Of a DNA stretch of 64,000 nucleotides, positions 1 to 9,457 are shown piece by piece; the first letter of the stretch is position 1, and each line of letters begins with the position of its first letter. The position numbers were made by a program, and so were the translations under genes. The notes beneath the pieces were generated by a model. The model did not search any database. It was not told the origin of the DNA and saw nothing but the letters and a program-made list of their open reading frames with translations. Source of the stretch: Listeria immobilis (GTDB lineage: Bacteria > Bacillota > Bacilli > Lactobacillales > Listeriaceae); the NCBI RefSeq assembly GCF_014322765.1, contig NZ_JAASTZ010000001.1, positions 1 to 64,000 of the forward strand, in the 5' to 3' direction.

Positions 1-60
1 GTATTATTTAAATTTGTTACATAATAATGAAGTATAATTAATTGAAATGGAGTGAAGAAT

Positions 61-1359
61 TTGGTTATTAAAAATCGTGCTTTTATCCAATCAAGTGCGG
101 CACAAATAAAAAAGGAATTACATAATCCTAAGTTGGTAGAAATGTATGAGCGTTGCATGATTAATACGCTAGATACAACAATTAAAATTCGTGAAAGTGG
201 GATGACATTTATTTTAACTGGTGATATTCCGGCGATGTGGCTACGCGACTCAGTTTGTCAGGTTCGTCCGTTTTTATTTTTTGCAGCAGAGAATGAAGAA
301 ATTCAATCGATGTTAATTGGTCTTAGTAAAGAACAAGCTAAATTAGTAGCGATTGATCCTTATGCAAATGCCTTTAATGAGACTGCTAATGGTGCCGGAC
401 ATCAAGCAGATATTACAGAAATGCATCCACAAGTTTGGGAAAGAAAATATGAAATTGATTCCTTATGTTATCCAATTCAATTAGCATACTATATTTGGAA
501 CATCACAGGTAGAACAGAACAATTTGATCAAGCCTTTTTAAAAATGTTGCAATCAATTTTTGCATTATGGCAAGTGGAGCAACATCATGAAACAAAATCT
601 AGTTATCGATTTGAACGAATGGACTGTGTACCGTCCGACACATTAAAACGAGATGGCCGAGGTACCGAAACAACTTATACTGGAATGCTTTGGTCTGGTT
701 TTAGACCAAGTGATGATGCATGTGAATATGGCTATCTTATCCCATCTAACATGTTTGCAGTTGTGGTGCTAGGCTATGCGAAAGAAATTATCGAAGCATT
801 TTATCCAGATGAAAAAGAAACATTACAACAAGCAGCTACTTTGAAAGCTGATATTCAAACTGGAATTGAGAAATTTGGCACGTATAACCATCCGACTTTT
901 GGAGAGATTTACGCATTTGAAGTTGATGGTTTTGGTAATCAATTATTAATGGATGATGCTAATGTTCCGAGCTTACTTTCACTGCCAATTATTGGCTATA
1001 GCAAGAAAGAAGAGAAAATCTATCAAAATACAAGAAATTATATTTTAAGTAAAGATAATCCATATTATTTTGAAGGAGAACATGCAAAAGGTATTGGTAG
1101 TCCTCATACACCAAACGGTTATATTTGGCCAATTGGGCTTGCGATTCAGGGGCTAACTGCAACAGACCAAACGGAAAAAAATAGCATTCTTGATATGTTG
1201 CTTAGAACGGATGCAGATACTGGCTTAATGCATGAATCATTTCACCCAGATAATCCAGCAGACTTTACTCGTGAATGGTTTTCATGGGCGAATATGATGT
1301 TTTGTGAATTAGTGCTTGATACAGCAGGGTTCAAGTTGGTGGGTGCTTTACCGAAGTAA
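61..1359 (+). CDS. GH125 exo-alpha-1,6-mannosidase (metal-independent)
   Basis: Glycoside hydrolase family 125 releases mannose from the non-reducing end of alpha-1,6-linked mannosides. Seen: the GDIPAMWLRDS motif about 55 residues in, DDANVPSLLSLP, the PNGYIWPIGLAIQGL block and a C-terminal MHESFHPDNP...EWFSWANMMF block, all typical of this family (also called DUF1237/Mug157). The length of about 432 residues is normal. There is no signal peptide, so it acts in the cytosol on imported oligosaccharide. The frame is open from a GTG at 52, but that codon overlaps the Shine-Dalgarno GGAG (49-52). The TTG at 61 has correct spacing and is preferred. It is the first visible gene of a five-gene operon and lies 16 bp before the first permease. 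An upstream gene could lie outside the window. Confidence 0.88.
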   Translation: MVIKNRAFIQSSAAQIKKELHNPKLVEMYERCMINTLDTTIKIRESGMTFILTGDIPAMWLRDSVCQVRPFLFFAAENEEIQSMLIGLSKEQAKLVAIDPYANAFNETANGAGHQADITEMHPQVWERKYEIDSLCYPIQLAYYIWNITGRTEQFDQAFLKMLQSIFALWQVEQHHETKSSYRFERMDCVPSDTLKRDGRGTETTYTGMLWSGFRPSDDACEYGYLIPSNMFAVVVLGYAKEIIEAFYPDEKETLQQAATLKADIQTGIEKFGTYNHPTFGEIYAFEVDGFGNQLLMDDANVPSLLSLPIIGYSKKEEKIYQNTRNYILSKDNPYYFEGEHAKGIGSPHTPNGYIWPIGLAIQGLTATDQTEKNSILDMLLRTDADTGLMHESFHPDNPADFTREWFSWANMMFCELVLDTAGFKLVGALPK

Positions 1360-1375
1360 CGAAAGGAGGCTAATC

Positions 1376-2266
1376 ATGGCACAAATTAGAAATAAATCTG
1401 TCCAAGTACATCAACAAAGAATGGCGTATCTTTTTATTGCTCTTCCTGTTTTATTATTAGCAATCTTTATGATTTTGCCCATAGGTATGGCGCTAGTAGT
1501 AAGTTTTACCGACTACGATATTATTAATACACCAAATTGGATTGGCTTTGATAACTATGTCAAGATGTTCCACGATCCATATTTCTTCATTTCATTGAAA
1601 AATACAATCGTTTATACAGCATTATTTGTTCCACTTGGGCTTGTAGCATCACTTGGAGCAGCTATTTTAATAAATATGAGTAAAAAAGGAGCAGGGTTAT
1701 TTCGAACATTCTTTTATGTTCCAGTACTTTGTTCCACAGTTGCTACGGCGACAATTTGGTATTGGCTTTTAAATCCACAGTACGGTTTAATTAATCGTGT
1801 GTTAGGATGGTTTGGGATAAATGGTCCCGCTTGGCTTTATGATTCTAATTGGGCAATGTTTGCGATTGTTGTGATGAGTGTCTGGATGACTTTTGGAACA
1901 AATATGATGATTTTCATTGCAGGGCTTCAAGGAATTCCAGCCAATTTATATGAAGCTTCAAAAATCGAAGGCGCATCTAGATGGAAGACATTTCGCTATG
2001 TTACTTGGCCATCACTTTCAAGAACAACTTTTCTTGTGACAACAATGTTAATCATCAATGCATTTCAAGTATTTGACCAAGCGTATGTATTAACGAAGGG
2101 CGGACCAGGGAACTCAACGATTACACTTGTTTATTATATCTACAATGAAGGCTTTGGTGGCTTGAAAATGGGTTACGCCTCCGCGATTTCTTTTGTATTA
2201 TTTTTAATCATCTTAGTATTTTCGATTATTAATATGCGCATAAATAAAGAAGATAGGACAGTTTAA
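1376..2266 (+). CDS. Carbohydrate ABC transporter permease (MalF/UgpA type)
   Basis: Inner-membrane permease of a CUT1 sugar importer. Six hydrophobic segments are visible, with the EAA loop EASKIEGASRWKTFRYVTWP that docks the ATPase. An upstream ATG at 1316 lies inside the mannosidase gene. The ATG at 1376 follows a strong AAAGGAGG and gives the usual length of 296 residues. It is cotranscribed with the glycosidases and the second permease (11 bp gap). The operon holds no ATPase gene, so a shared MsmX-like ATPase encoded elsewhere presumably energises it; that is inference from the absence. Confidence 0.93.
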   Translation: MAQIRNKSVQVHQQRMAYLFIALPVLLLAIFMILPIGMALVVSFTDYDIINTPNWIGFDNYVKMFHDPYFFISLKNTIVYTALFVPLGLVASLGAAILINMSKKGAGLFRTFFYVPVLCSTVATATIWYWLLNPQYGLINRVLGWFGINGPAWLYDSNWAMFAIVVMSVWMTFGTNMMIFIAGLQGIPANLYEASKIEGASRWKTFRYVTWPSLSRTTFLVTTMLIINAFQVFDQAYVLTKGGPGNSTITLVYYIYNEGFGGLKMGYASAISFVLFLIILVFSIINMRINKEDRTV

Positions 2267-2277
2267 GGAGGCTTAAA

Positions 2278-3153
2278 ATGAACACCATAAAATTGAAAAA
2301 AATAAGTAAATCGGTACTTTGGTACATTGCTGTCATATTAATTAGCGTAATTACGGTATTTCCACTTATCTGGACTTTATCAACATCATTTAAGCCAGCA
2401 AGTGAAATTTTGAGTAATAGTATGAATTTAATTCCAAAAATGTTTACTTGGGATAATTACAAAGATGTCTTTAGCACGACTCCATTTGCACGCTATTTAG
2501 TAAACTCACTGATACTTGCAGTTGGTGGTGTATTAACAAATCTATTTTTCGGCTCACTTGCCGGATATGCCTTTGCTAAGTTGCCATTTAAAGGAAAAAA
2601 AGGATTGTTTATGACATTCCTAGGAAGTATGATGATTCCCGCAGTTGTAACAATGATTCCATCTTTTCTAGTTTTAAAGAATTTTCCGCTGGTGGGTGGA
2701 AATGATATTACTGGTCATGGTGGAATGGGTTTTATTAATACTTACTGGGCAATTCTAATTCCCGGAGCAGCTGGCGCGTTCTCAATTTTCTTTATGAAAC
2801 AATTTTTTGAAACACTTCCAGATGAACTTTCGGAAGCAGCGCGAATTGATGGTTGCTCTGAATTTAAGATTTTCTGGAAAATTTATATGCCACTTGCAAA
2901 AACTGCCCTTGCTACACTTGGAATTATGACTTTTCAAGCAGGGTGGAATCAGTTTATGTGGCCATTGATTGTCCTCAACTCGCAGAAAATGATGACTGTG
3001 CAAGTCGGACTCGCCTCCTTCCAGTATAATGAGAGCGCGAATTACGGGGCACTGATGGCGGGGACAATTATCTCCACAGTTCCAGTATTATTTGTATTTA
3101 TTTTTGCACAGAAATATTTTGTCGAAGGTATTGCCCATAACGGCGGTAAATAA
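2278..3153 (+). CDS. Carbohydrate ABC transporter permease (MalG/UgpE type)
   Basis: Second permease of the CUT1 importer, 291 residues with about six membrane segments and the EAA loop EAARIDGCSEFKIFWKIYMP. Start ATG is preceded by TAAGGAGG at good spacing. It pairs with the MalF-type permease just upstream and the binding protein just downstream. The substrate inferred from the two flanking glycosidases is an alpha-1,6-mannooligosaccharide. Confidence 0.93.
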   Translation: MNTIKLKKISKSVLWYIAVILISVITVFPLIWTLSTSFKPASEILSNSMNLIPKMFTWDNYKDVFSTTPFARYLVNSLILAVGGVLTNLFFGSLAGYAFAKLPFKGKKGLFMTFLGSMMIPAVVTMIPSFLVLKNFPLVGGNDITGHGGMGFINTYWAILIPGAAGAFSIFFMKQFFETLPDELSEAARIDGCSEFKIFWKIYMPLAKTALATLGIMTFQAGWNQFMWPLIVLNSQKMMTVQVGLASFQYNESANYGALMAGTIISTVPVLFVFIFAQKYFVEGIAHNGGK

Positions 3154-3174
3154 ACGAAAAAAGGAGTGTATACA

Positions 3175-4431
3175 ATGAAGAAAGTACTTTTAGCAATTCT
3201 TGGCACAGTGTTATTACTTAGTTTGGCAGCTTGTGGTGGTGGCAAAGATACTAGTAGTAAAGAAAAAGATGGAAAAGAAGAAATTATTATGTGGGGGTCA
3301 TGGTCAGGGGATCAAATTAAACAATTAGATAAGCAAATTGCTAGTTATAATGAATCTCAAGACACTTATAAAGTAAAATATGTATTACAAGAAAATGTAG
3401 AAGAAAAACTTTTAACAGGAATTGCTGGTGGAGAACTTCCAGACCTAATTATGTGGGATCGTTATCAAACGGCACTTTATGCTCCAAAAGATGTGCTTGA
3501 ACCTATAGATAAGCTAGTTAAAGACGATAAAGTGGAGCTAGGTGACTTCTATGAAGAATCCGTTAAAGAAATGACATACAACGATAAATTATATGGTTTG
3601 CCACTTTTAAATGATAACCGTGTTTTATTTTACAACAAAAAGTTACTAAATGAAGCAGGCGTAAAACCACCAACAACTTGGGACGAGCTTGCTACTGCAG
3701 CTCAGAAAACCTCTAAATGGGACGGTAAAAAGATGACACAAGCAGGTATGTCATTACAAGATGTGGGCTTATTCAATCTTTACTTAATGCAAGCGGGTGG
3801 AGAGTTAGTAACTAGTGACAACAAAAAAACAGCTTTTAATTCAGAACAAGGGTTAGAAGTACTTAATTATTGGGATAAAATGCAAAATGATTTAAAAGTG
3901 TATCAACGTGGTTTTGATGATGGAACAGATGCATTTGCTGCAGGAAAAGAAGCCATGACATTTAATGGACCATGGGCACTTGCTGATTACAATAAAGTAG
4001 AAGATCTTGACTATGGTGTAGTAGAACCACCAACAGGACCAAACGGAGATAAAGGCGCAATCATGGGCGGATTTGGTTTAGTAATGCCAAAACAAGCAGA
4101 ACATAAAGATGGCGCATGGGACTTTATGAAATGGTGGACAACAAAACCAGAAAATGGGGTAGAATTTGCTAAAATTAGCGGTTGGTTACCAGCAAACAAA
4201 GTCGCTGCTGAAGATGCTTATTTCATAGATGATCCCAATTACTCTGTTTTTGTTAATACGATGAAATATGCGAAAATCCGTCCAACTGTAGCTGGTTACG
4301 CAGACGTTGAAGGATTAGCGATGAAACCACAATTCGAAAAATTCATGAACGGAAATATTAGTGCTGAAAAAGCTTTATCACAATCGGAAAAAGAAGGTAA
4401 TCAAATTTTAAAAGAAGAGAGAGATAAATAA
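3175..4431 (+). CDS. Sugar ABC transporter substrate-binding lipoprotein
   Basis: Extracellular solute-binding protein (family 1) for the CUT1 importer. The N-terminus is a lipoprotein signal with lipobox LAAC and Cys20, so the mature protein is lipid-anchored on the outer face of the membrane. The rest shows the usual family 1 pattern (SWSGDQIKQLDKQ, LPDLIMWD, TFNGPWALADYNK). A GTG at 3166 is in frame, but it overlaps the Shine-Dalgarno AAAGGAG. The ATG at 3175 gives a clean MKK signal start and 418 residues. Ligand specificity is inferred from the neighbouring GH125 and GH76 genes. Confidence 0.93.
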   Translation: MKKVLLAILGTVLLLSLAACGGGKDTSSKEKDGKEEIIMWGSWSGDQIKQLDKQIASYNESQDTYKVKYVLQENVEEKLLTGIAGGELPDLIMWDRYQTALYAPKDVLEPIDKLVKDDKVELGDFYEESVKEMTYNDKLYGLPLLNDNRVLFYNKKLLNEAGVKPPTTWDELATAAQKTSKWDGKKMTQAGMSLQDVGLFNLYLMQAGGELVTSDNKKTAFNSEQGLEVLNYWDKMQNDLKVYQRGFDDGTDAFAAGKEAMTFNGPWALADYNKVEDLDYGVVEPPTGPNGDKGAIMGGFGLVMPKQAEHKDGAWDFMKWWTTKPENGVEFAKISGWLPANKVAAEDAYFIDDPNYSVFVNTMKYAKIRPTVAGYADVEGLAMKPQFEKFMNGNISAEKALSQSEKEGNQILKEERDK

Positions 4432-4434
4432 TTG

Positions 4435-5463
4435 ATGAAATGGTCAGATTATGCAACTTTAGGACAAGAAAGTTTAGAGAAATTTTATAAAGCTGATACA
4501 GAAGAGCAGTTTTTAAATAACTTTTATCCAATCAAAAATATTGAGGAAGATAATAAAGTTTTTAATTATTGGTGGCTAGCACATCTAGTAGAAGTAAGAT
4601 TAGATGCTTACTTGCGGACAAATAAGCAAACTGATTTAGAGGTAGCAGAATGGACATATGCGCATAATAAGAACCGTAATGGCGGAACACTTATTCATGA
4701 TTTCTATGATGATATGCTGTGGAATGCACTTGCAGCTTTCCGGTTATACAAAGTAACTGGTAAAGATATCTATTTGAGTGACGCAAAGTTAGTATGGCAA
4801 GATTTAGTTGATACTGGTTGGAATGATACGATGGGTGGAGGATTTGCTTGGCGCAGACCGCAAATGTATTATAAAAATACCCCAGTGAATGCACCATTTA
4901 TCATTTTATCATGCTGGCTTTATAATGAACAAAGCGAACAAAAACACCTTGATTGGGCGCTTAAAACCTATGAATGGCAAACAAAGGTCCTTGTTCGTGC
5001 CGATGGGTTTGTAGAAGATGGGATTAATCGTTTAGAAGATGGCGCTATCGACATGGAATGGAAGTTTACCTATAATCAAGGTGTATACATTGGTGCGAGT
5101 TTAGAGCTTTTCCGAATTACAAAAGAAAGTAAATACCTTGAAATGGCCAACAAAACAGCAGAGGTTTCATTGCAAGAGCTAACGGAAAACGGTATTTTCA
5201 AAGAAGAAGGAAGTGGCGGGGACGAAGGACTTTTCAAAGGGATTTTCTATCGTTACTTTACTGATTTAATGGAAGAAACAAATAATCAAACATTCCGGGA
5301 TTTTGTTACAAGTAGTTGCCAAGTGTTAATTGACAATGCGATGGTTGACGGATACTTGCTAATGGGAATGAACTGGAAAGAAAAACCAAGTGGTCAAATT
5401 CCTTATTCAGCAGAGTTAAGTGGAATGATAGCACTTGAGATGGCAGCAAAACTAGAAAAATAA
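4435..5463 (+). CDS. GH76 endo-alpha-1,6-mannanase, cytosolic form
   Basis: Glycoside hydrolase family 76 hydrolyses alpha-1,6-mannan backbones by a retaining mechanism using two adjacent aspartates. The pair is present in HDFYDDMLWNALAAF (about residues 93-94). GTLIHDF, GGGFAWRR and the EWKFTYNQGVYIGASLEL block are also family features. About 342 residues, without a signal peptide, whereas many GH76 enzymes are exported. Together with the GH125 enzyme this suggests that imported oligosaccharide is cut inside the cell. It follows the binding-protein stop by 3 bp. A TTG at 4432 is an alternative start. The ribosome binding site is weak (AGAGAG), suggesting translational coupling. Confidence 0.88.
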   Translation: MKWSDYATLGQESLEKFYKADTEEQFLNNFYPIKNIEEDNKVFNYWWLAHLVEVRLDAYLRTNKQTDLEVAEWTYAHNKNRNGGTLIHDFYDDMLWNALAAFRLYKVTGKDIYLSDAKLVWQDLVDTGWNDTMGGGFAWRRPQMYYKNTPVNAPFIILSCWLYNEQSEQKHLDWALKTYEWQTKVLVRADGFVEDGINRLEDGAIDMEWKFTYNQGVYIGASLELFRITKESKYLEMANKTAEVSLQELTENGIFKEEGSGGDEGLFKGIFYRYFTDLMEETNNQTFRDFVTSSCQVLIDNAMVDGYLLMGMNWKEKPSGQIPYSAELSGMIALEMAAKLEK

Positions 5464-5473
5464 ATAAAAAATA

Positions 5474-5547
5474 CCTCCACTAGTGAATCGACCTCCAAAA
5501 GTTAGAATGCTTAATCTGACTTTTGGAGATTACGACAGTAGTGGAGG
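5474..5547. terminator. Bidirectional nested terminator between the mannan operon and its regulator
   Basis: The outer arms are CCTCCACTA (5474-5482) and TAGTGGAGG (5539-5547), flanked by A-rich and T-rich runs that serve both strands. A second hairpin sits inside (CTCCAAAAGTTAGA at 5493-5506 against TCTGACTTTTGGAG at 5515-5528). A similar inner hairpin occurs in the terminator near 28.4 kb. Confidence 0.85.
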
Positions 5548-5551
5548 CTTT

Positions 5552-6664
5552 TTAGTTTTTCTTATGTGCGTTGACAGAGTCTCCCTCGACAAGAAGTGGG
5601 GGTAACATTTCTTTTTTAAACGCGTCAGGTTGATTAATTTGTTTTAACAACATATCAACCGCTTTAACACCGATTTTATATTGTGCTTGTTTAATATGGG
5701 TAAAGCGAAAAGTCGATGCATCAAAGAAATTATCTGGGTGATCAAAACAAACAACCGATAAATCTTCAGGGATGCGCTTATTCAGTTTAATACAAGCTTG
5801 CTTTATTAACAGCGCAATATTGTACTCTGTTGCAACCAGCGCAGTAATTTCTGGATGCGTTTCTAAAAACAGGGCAATTTTATTAATATCCGTTTGAATT
5901 GAAACGGTTGAATTGGGCATTACTGACTCGATTTCGCGAAATACATAATCAGAATGAAATGCCGTATGGAATGAAGCATGTCCACGGATAAAGCCATTCA
6001 CACGACTATCCAGGGTTGAAACCGGACTTGTAGAAGTAATCATCCCAATATGTTTATGGCCCAGCTCAAATAACTTTTCGGTAATAATCCTACCCGCTTC
6101 CGTATTATCAGAACTAATTGATGAAATTGGTAAACCTTCCAATGTGCGGTCAATAACAACTAAGGGGAATTTTTGAGAAGCAAGTTCCAGCAAAGTTGGC
6201 GAAACAAATTTTGAACTAGCAGGTAAAATCAGTATACCAGCTACATTCATTTCAATAAATTCCTGTAAAATTTCTTCTTCTCGTTCGGTATCCCCAAGTG
6301 ATTTTTTAACAACAATATGTGCCTTCGAGTTACTATGCTCTAACATTCCCGAAAGTAAAATCGTGCCAAAAGTGTCATCGAAGTTAGTGATAATACAACC
6401 AAATAGAGGCTTATCAAACATTCTAGTCTCCACTTGTTCACTATTTGGAGATGCACTAATAACGAAAGTACCAACACGGGGACGTCTGGAAATATAACCA
6501 TCTTTTTTTAATAGTTCCAGTGCCTTTTTTAGCGTAATACTACTCACATCAAATTGATCCATTAGTTCTTTTTCTGCTGGCAGTTTATTTCCAATTGGGA
6601 TTTCACCATCTTGAATAGCCAGTTTAAGTTGATCATAGACTTGCTGATACAATAGTTTTTTCAT
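5552..6664 (-). CDS. GntR-HTH / LacI-type sugar-binding transcriptional regulator (AraR-like architecture)
   Basis: DNA-binding regulator of 370 residues. Residues 1-70 are a GntR winged helix (QQVYDQLKLAIQDGEIPIG, LPAEKELMDQFDVS, RPRVGTFV). Residues 85-370 are a periplasmic-binding-protein/LacI-type effector domain (GCIITNFDDTFG, DRTLEGLPISSISSDN, VVCFDHPDNF). The same arrangement is known in B. subtilis AraR. It is convergent with the mannan operon, sharing the terminator, so it is most likely the repressor of that operon, whose promoter lies outside the window on the left. The effector is inferred to be a mannan-derived sugar. Confidence 0.87.
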   Translation of the reverse strand: MKKLLYQQVYDQLKLAIQDGEIPIGNKLPAEKELMDQFDVSSITLKKALELLKKDGYISRRPRVGTFVISASPNSEQVETRMFDKPLFGCIITNFDDTFGTILLSGMLEHSNSKAHIVVKKSLGDTEREEEILQEFIEMNVAGILILPASSKFVSPTLLELASQKFPLVVIDRTLEGLPISSISSDNTEAGRIITEKLFELGHKHIGMITSTSPVSTLDSRVNGFIRGHASFHTAFHSDYVFREIESVMPNSTVSIQTDINKIALFLETHPEITALVATEYNIALLIKQACIKLNKRIPEDLSVVCFDHPDNFFDASTFRFTHIKQAQYKIGVKAVDMLLKQINQPDAFKKEMLPPLLVEGDSVNAHKKN

Positions 6665-6823
6665 TTACTCACCCATTAAATATATTTTATAATATTAATT
6701 ATATTTATTTTCGACACCAAAGTAAACTAATTACAATAAAAAAGTGAAAATTCATTTACAAACTTTAATAAATGGATGACTCATGTTAAACTTAAAGCTA
6801 GGAAAAAAGGAAAAGGTGTAGAA

Positions 6824-7576
6824 ATGGCCATCAAAAAATTAAATGATTTTTATTTTAAAAAATTAGGAAACTGGAATTTAATACATAGCTTTATAAAAGG
6901 TTTTTGGAGAGCATTTTTTTTGTTAGTAATAGTATTAATTATTAGTGATATAGTCATTATTGGGCTATTGGATTCTCGTTACTTTATTCCAACCATTTTA
7001 CTAAGCTTGGTGTGTGTGCCGCTTCTTTACTATATCTTGATTTATACCCGTGCAAAAAAATTTATTCGTGTTCGTTATCAACTAAGAAGTTTTTCGGAAT
7101 TAATAACGATGCGTCGCTATTTATTATTTGCATATCTAGAAAAAAGCGGTTTTAGCACTAGAGATGATTTGGAAAAACTACTTCGCTTTATTCACTCAGA
7201 AATGGCAGAAGAAAAGAAAAACAATAAACCGTTAAGTTCGATTGTAGGCGTATTTGTTGCTGCTTTTTTGGCTATTTTAGGGGGATCATTTCTATTTTTT
7301 GTAGATAATGTTGTAGAGCGACTTATTGCTGCTGTTTTAATCATCGTGATGGCGATTATTCTATATATAATAGGTACGTTTATTATGCGAATATTTCGTT
7401 CTCACTCCGAACTAAATGCAAGAAAAGAGCACGAACTAACAAAAGAAATTATCGCCATTCAAACAGCTATGCTAGTCAGTGAAAATACCAGTTATCATCC
7501 ATTTTTAGCGATGGAGAAAAAAGTGAATGAAAATGATTTTTTAAAAGAGATTATTACATCAAGATCCTTTTTATAG
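6824..7576 (+). CDS. Four-helix membrane protein of unknown function
   Basis: About 250 residues. Two hydrophobic helices lie near residues 27-47 and 53-75, then a basic cytoplasmic stretch (RAKKFIRVRYQLRSF...), then two more helices near residues 140-190 and a charged C-terminal tail. No recognisable domain. The frame is open from 6776, but the ATG at 6824 has AAAAGGTG at the right distance and begins immediately before the first amphipathic stretch, so it is preferred. It precedes a GntR regulator by 21 bp and may share its transcript. Confidence 0.7.
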   Translation: MAIKKLNDFYFKKLGNWNLIHSFIKGFWRAFFLLVIVLIISDIVIIGLLDSRYFIPTILLSLVCVPLLYYILIYTRAKKFIRVRYQLRSFSELITMRRYLLFAYLEKSGFSTRDDLEKLLRFIHSEMAEEKKNNKPLSSIVGVFVAAFLAILGGSFLFFVDNVVERLIAAVLIIVMAIILYIIGTFIMRIFRSHSELNARKEHELTKEIIAIQTAMLVSENTSYHPFLAMEKKVNENDFLKEIITSRSFL

Positions 7577-7597
7577 ACCTATTTAGGAGGCATCATC

Positions 7598-8248
7598 ATG
7601 ACAACCAAACGCAAAGAGACAAGAGAAAGTGTTTGTTATCGAGAAATCAAAAAGAAAATTCGCAACGGGGAATTAAAGCCAGGAGACCGATTAATCGAGA
7701 ATACACTATCGCAACAACTAGAAATTAGTCGCACGCCAATTCGTAAAGCTATTGGTATGTTAGCAGCAGATGGTTATGTTGAATATAATGATTTTCGAGG
7801 AGCTTTTGTTAAAGACAGCATCATCAACAAAGAACGCTACTTTGAAATGACAGAAATCTTAGGTTTATTTTTAAAACAAGCGATTCATAAAATCCGAACC
7901 AAAAAAATAAGTTTTGATAAATTAAAAGTGACAAATAAATTAACCGAAATAAAACAACAAGAAGAGCAAACAGATCCAACAGTCTATATTGATTATGAAA
8001 AATGGTTTATTCAAGATTTGCTTACTTATTTGAAAAATAATTATTACTTAAAAATAAGTGAAGATTTTTTTAGTAATATAAAAGAATTTGGCGATGAGGA
8101 AGTTATTAAAATTGCGCAAAATGCTTCTGTTAAAACCATTGAAAATATTGAATATTTTATTAATGCACTTGTTGTTCATGATTATGATAGGTGTTTAATG
8201 ATTATTGATGAAGTGATTGATGCACACGTATTAGTTGCTTATCGATGA
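7598..8248 (+). CDS. GntR family transcriptional regulator, FCD subfamily
   Basis: 216 residues with an N-terminal GntR winged helix (REIKKKIRNGELKPGDRLIENTLSQQLEISRTPIRKAIGML, about residues 15-60) and an all-helical C-terminal domain of the FCD/FadR type. The metal-binding histidines usually expected in FCD domains are not obvious. Strong AGGAGG ribosome binding site. It lies downstream of the membrane protein gene and converges on an oxidoreductase gene. Target unknown; the two neighbours are the obvious candidates. Confidence 0.85.
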   Translation: MTTKRKETRESVCYREIKKKIRNGELKPGDRLIENTLSQQLEISRTPIRKAIGMLAADGYVEYNDFRGAFVKDSIINKERYFEMTEILGLFLKQAIHKIRTKKISFDKLKVTNKLTEIKQQEEQTDPTVYIDYEKWFIQDLLTYLKNNYYLKISEDFFSNIKEFGDEEVIKIAQNASVKTIENIEYFINALVVHDYDRCLMIIDEVIDAHVLVAYR

Positions 8249-8294
8249 AAAAATGAGCATCCGCTTTTTTAAAAGAAGCAGATGCTCATTTTTT
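8249..8294. terminator. Bidirectional terminator
   Basis: Hairpin with AATGAGCATC and GATGCTCATT arms plus an inner GCTT/AAGC pair, bounded by A and T runs. It ends both the GntR gene and the convergent oxidoreductase gene; the latter's stop codon lies inside the T run. Confidence 0.87.
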
Positions 8295-9282
8295 ATTTAA
8301 TTTTCACTAAATATCTACCAGTAATACCACCGTTCATTATTTGATGAAGGGCAGTTGGTAAATCAGTGAACGAAATTTCAGTTGCTAATTCATCCAAATT
8401 AGTTAAGCGGAAATCAGTTGCAAGGCGATTCCAGATTCGTTTACGTTTTGGCATTGGACAAAGTACGGAATCAATCCCAAAAAGTTGAATACCGCGCAAA
8501 ATGAATGGATAGACAGTGGAATCTAATTTCCCACCAGCAGACATACCACATGTTGTTACTGCACCGCCATACTGAATAGCAGTTAACAAGTAAGCTAGCG
8601 ATTTTCCACCAACACAATCAATCGCACCAGCAAATAGTTGTTTATCTAACGCACGAACTTTCTCTGGTTGAAACGCTTCTCGGGAAACAACTTCAGAAAC
8701 GCCAAACTTTTGTAGAAATTCTTTTGCATCCGCTTTGTTGGAAGCAGCTACGACTTGATAGTTACGTTTAGAAAGTATGGCTGAACTAAGACTTCCCACA
8801 CCCCCAGTGGCACCACTTACAGCAATTTTCCCATCTTCTGGAGTTACACCACTAAACTCAAGTGCATCTACAGAAAGAGCTGCTGTGAATCCTGCTGTCC
8901 CAAGTATCATTGCTTCTTTAAGTGATAGGCCAACTGGTAACGGAACAACCCATTCAGCAGGGACACGAATAAACTCACTATATCCACCGAAATAACTAAC
9001 GCCAAAATCATAACTAGTTACAATGACTTCATCACCAACTTGAAACAGCGCTGATTTCGATTCTACAACAACACCACTCGCATCTATACCAGGAATAAAA
9101 GGATAACTACGAACAATTTTGCCATCGGGAAGCACTGCTAAACCATCTTTATAATTAATCCCTGAATAGTGTACTTCGATAAGTACATCGTTTTCCGGTA
9201 ATTGATCTATGCTAGTTTCTCTAAAATGAAGTGAGATCTTTTCTTGTTCTTTTTCAATAAAAAGGGCTTGAAATGATTTCAT
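8293..9282 (-). CDS. AcuI/YhdH family NADPH-dependent quinone or acrylyl-CoA-type oxidoreductase
   Basis: Zinc-independent medium-chain reductase of 329 residues. Seen: N-terminal YKDGLAVLPDGKIVRSYPFIPGIDASG, the Rossmann motif SGATGGVGSLSS (about residues 154-165), and the C-terminal GRYLVKI typical of the YhdH/YhfP branch. Members reduce activated C=C bonds such as acryloyl-CoA or quinones using NADPH. The physiological substrate here is not evident. Start ATG has GGAGGAA upstream on the minus strand. Monocistronic. Confidence 0.88.
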   Translation of the reverse strand: MKSFQALFIEKEQEKISLHFRETSIDQLPENDVLIEVHYSGINYKDGLAVLPDGKIVRSYPFIPGIDASGVVVESKSALFQVGDEVIVTSYDFGVSYFGGYSEFIRVPAEWVVPLPVGLSLKEAMILGTAGFTAALSVDALEFSGVTPEDGKIAVSGATGGVGSLSSAILSKRNYQVVAASNKADAKEFLQKFGVSEVVSREAFQPEKVRALDKQLFAGAIDCVGGKSLAYLLTAIQYGGAVTTCGMSAGGKLDSTVYPFILRGIQLFGIDSVLCPMPKRKRIWNRLATDFRLTNLDELATEISFTDLPTALHQIMNGGITGRYLVKIK

Positions 9283-9457
9283 CTAAAAATTCCTCCACCA
9301 ATCGATTTTGTGTTCTTCATCACTTTACGACTTTTTTAAGGATTTTTCAAGGCTGGTGCTGGTACTAATCTGCATTTCAAGGTAAACTATAATAGATAAG
9401 ATGCCTAACTATGTGTAATAATAGCAATAGATTTTTTGGCAAGAAAGGGTGAGTACG

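Noticed and set aside
1316-1375. Upstream extension of the MalF-type permease frame into the mannosidase gene
   Set aside because: No ribosome binding site before 1316, and strong AAAGGAGG before the ATG at 1376.
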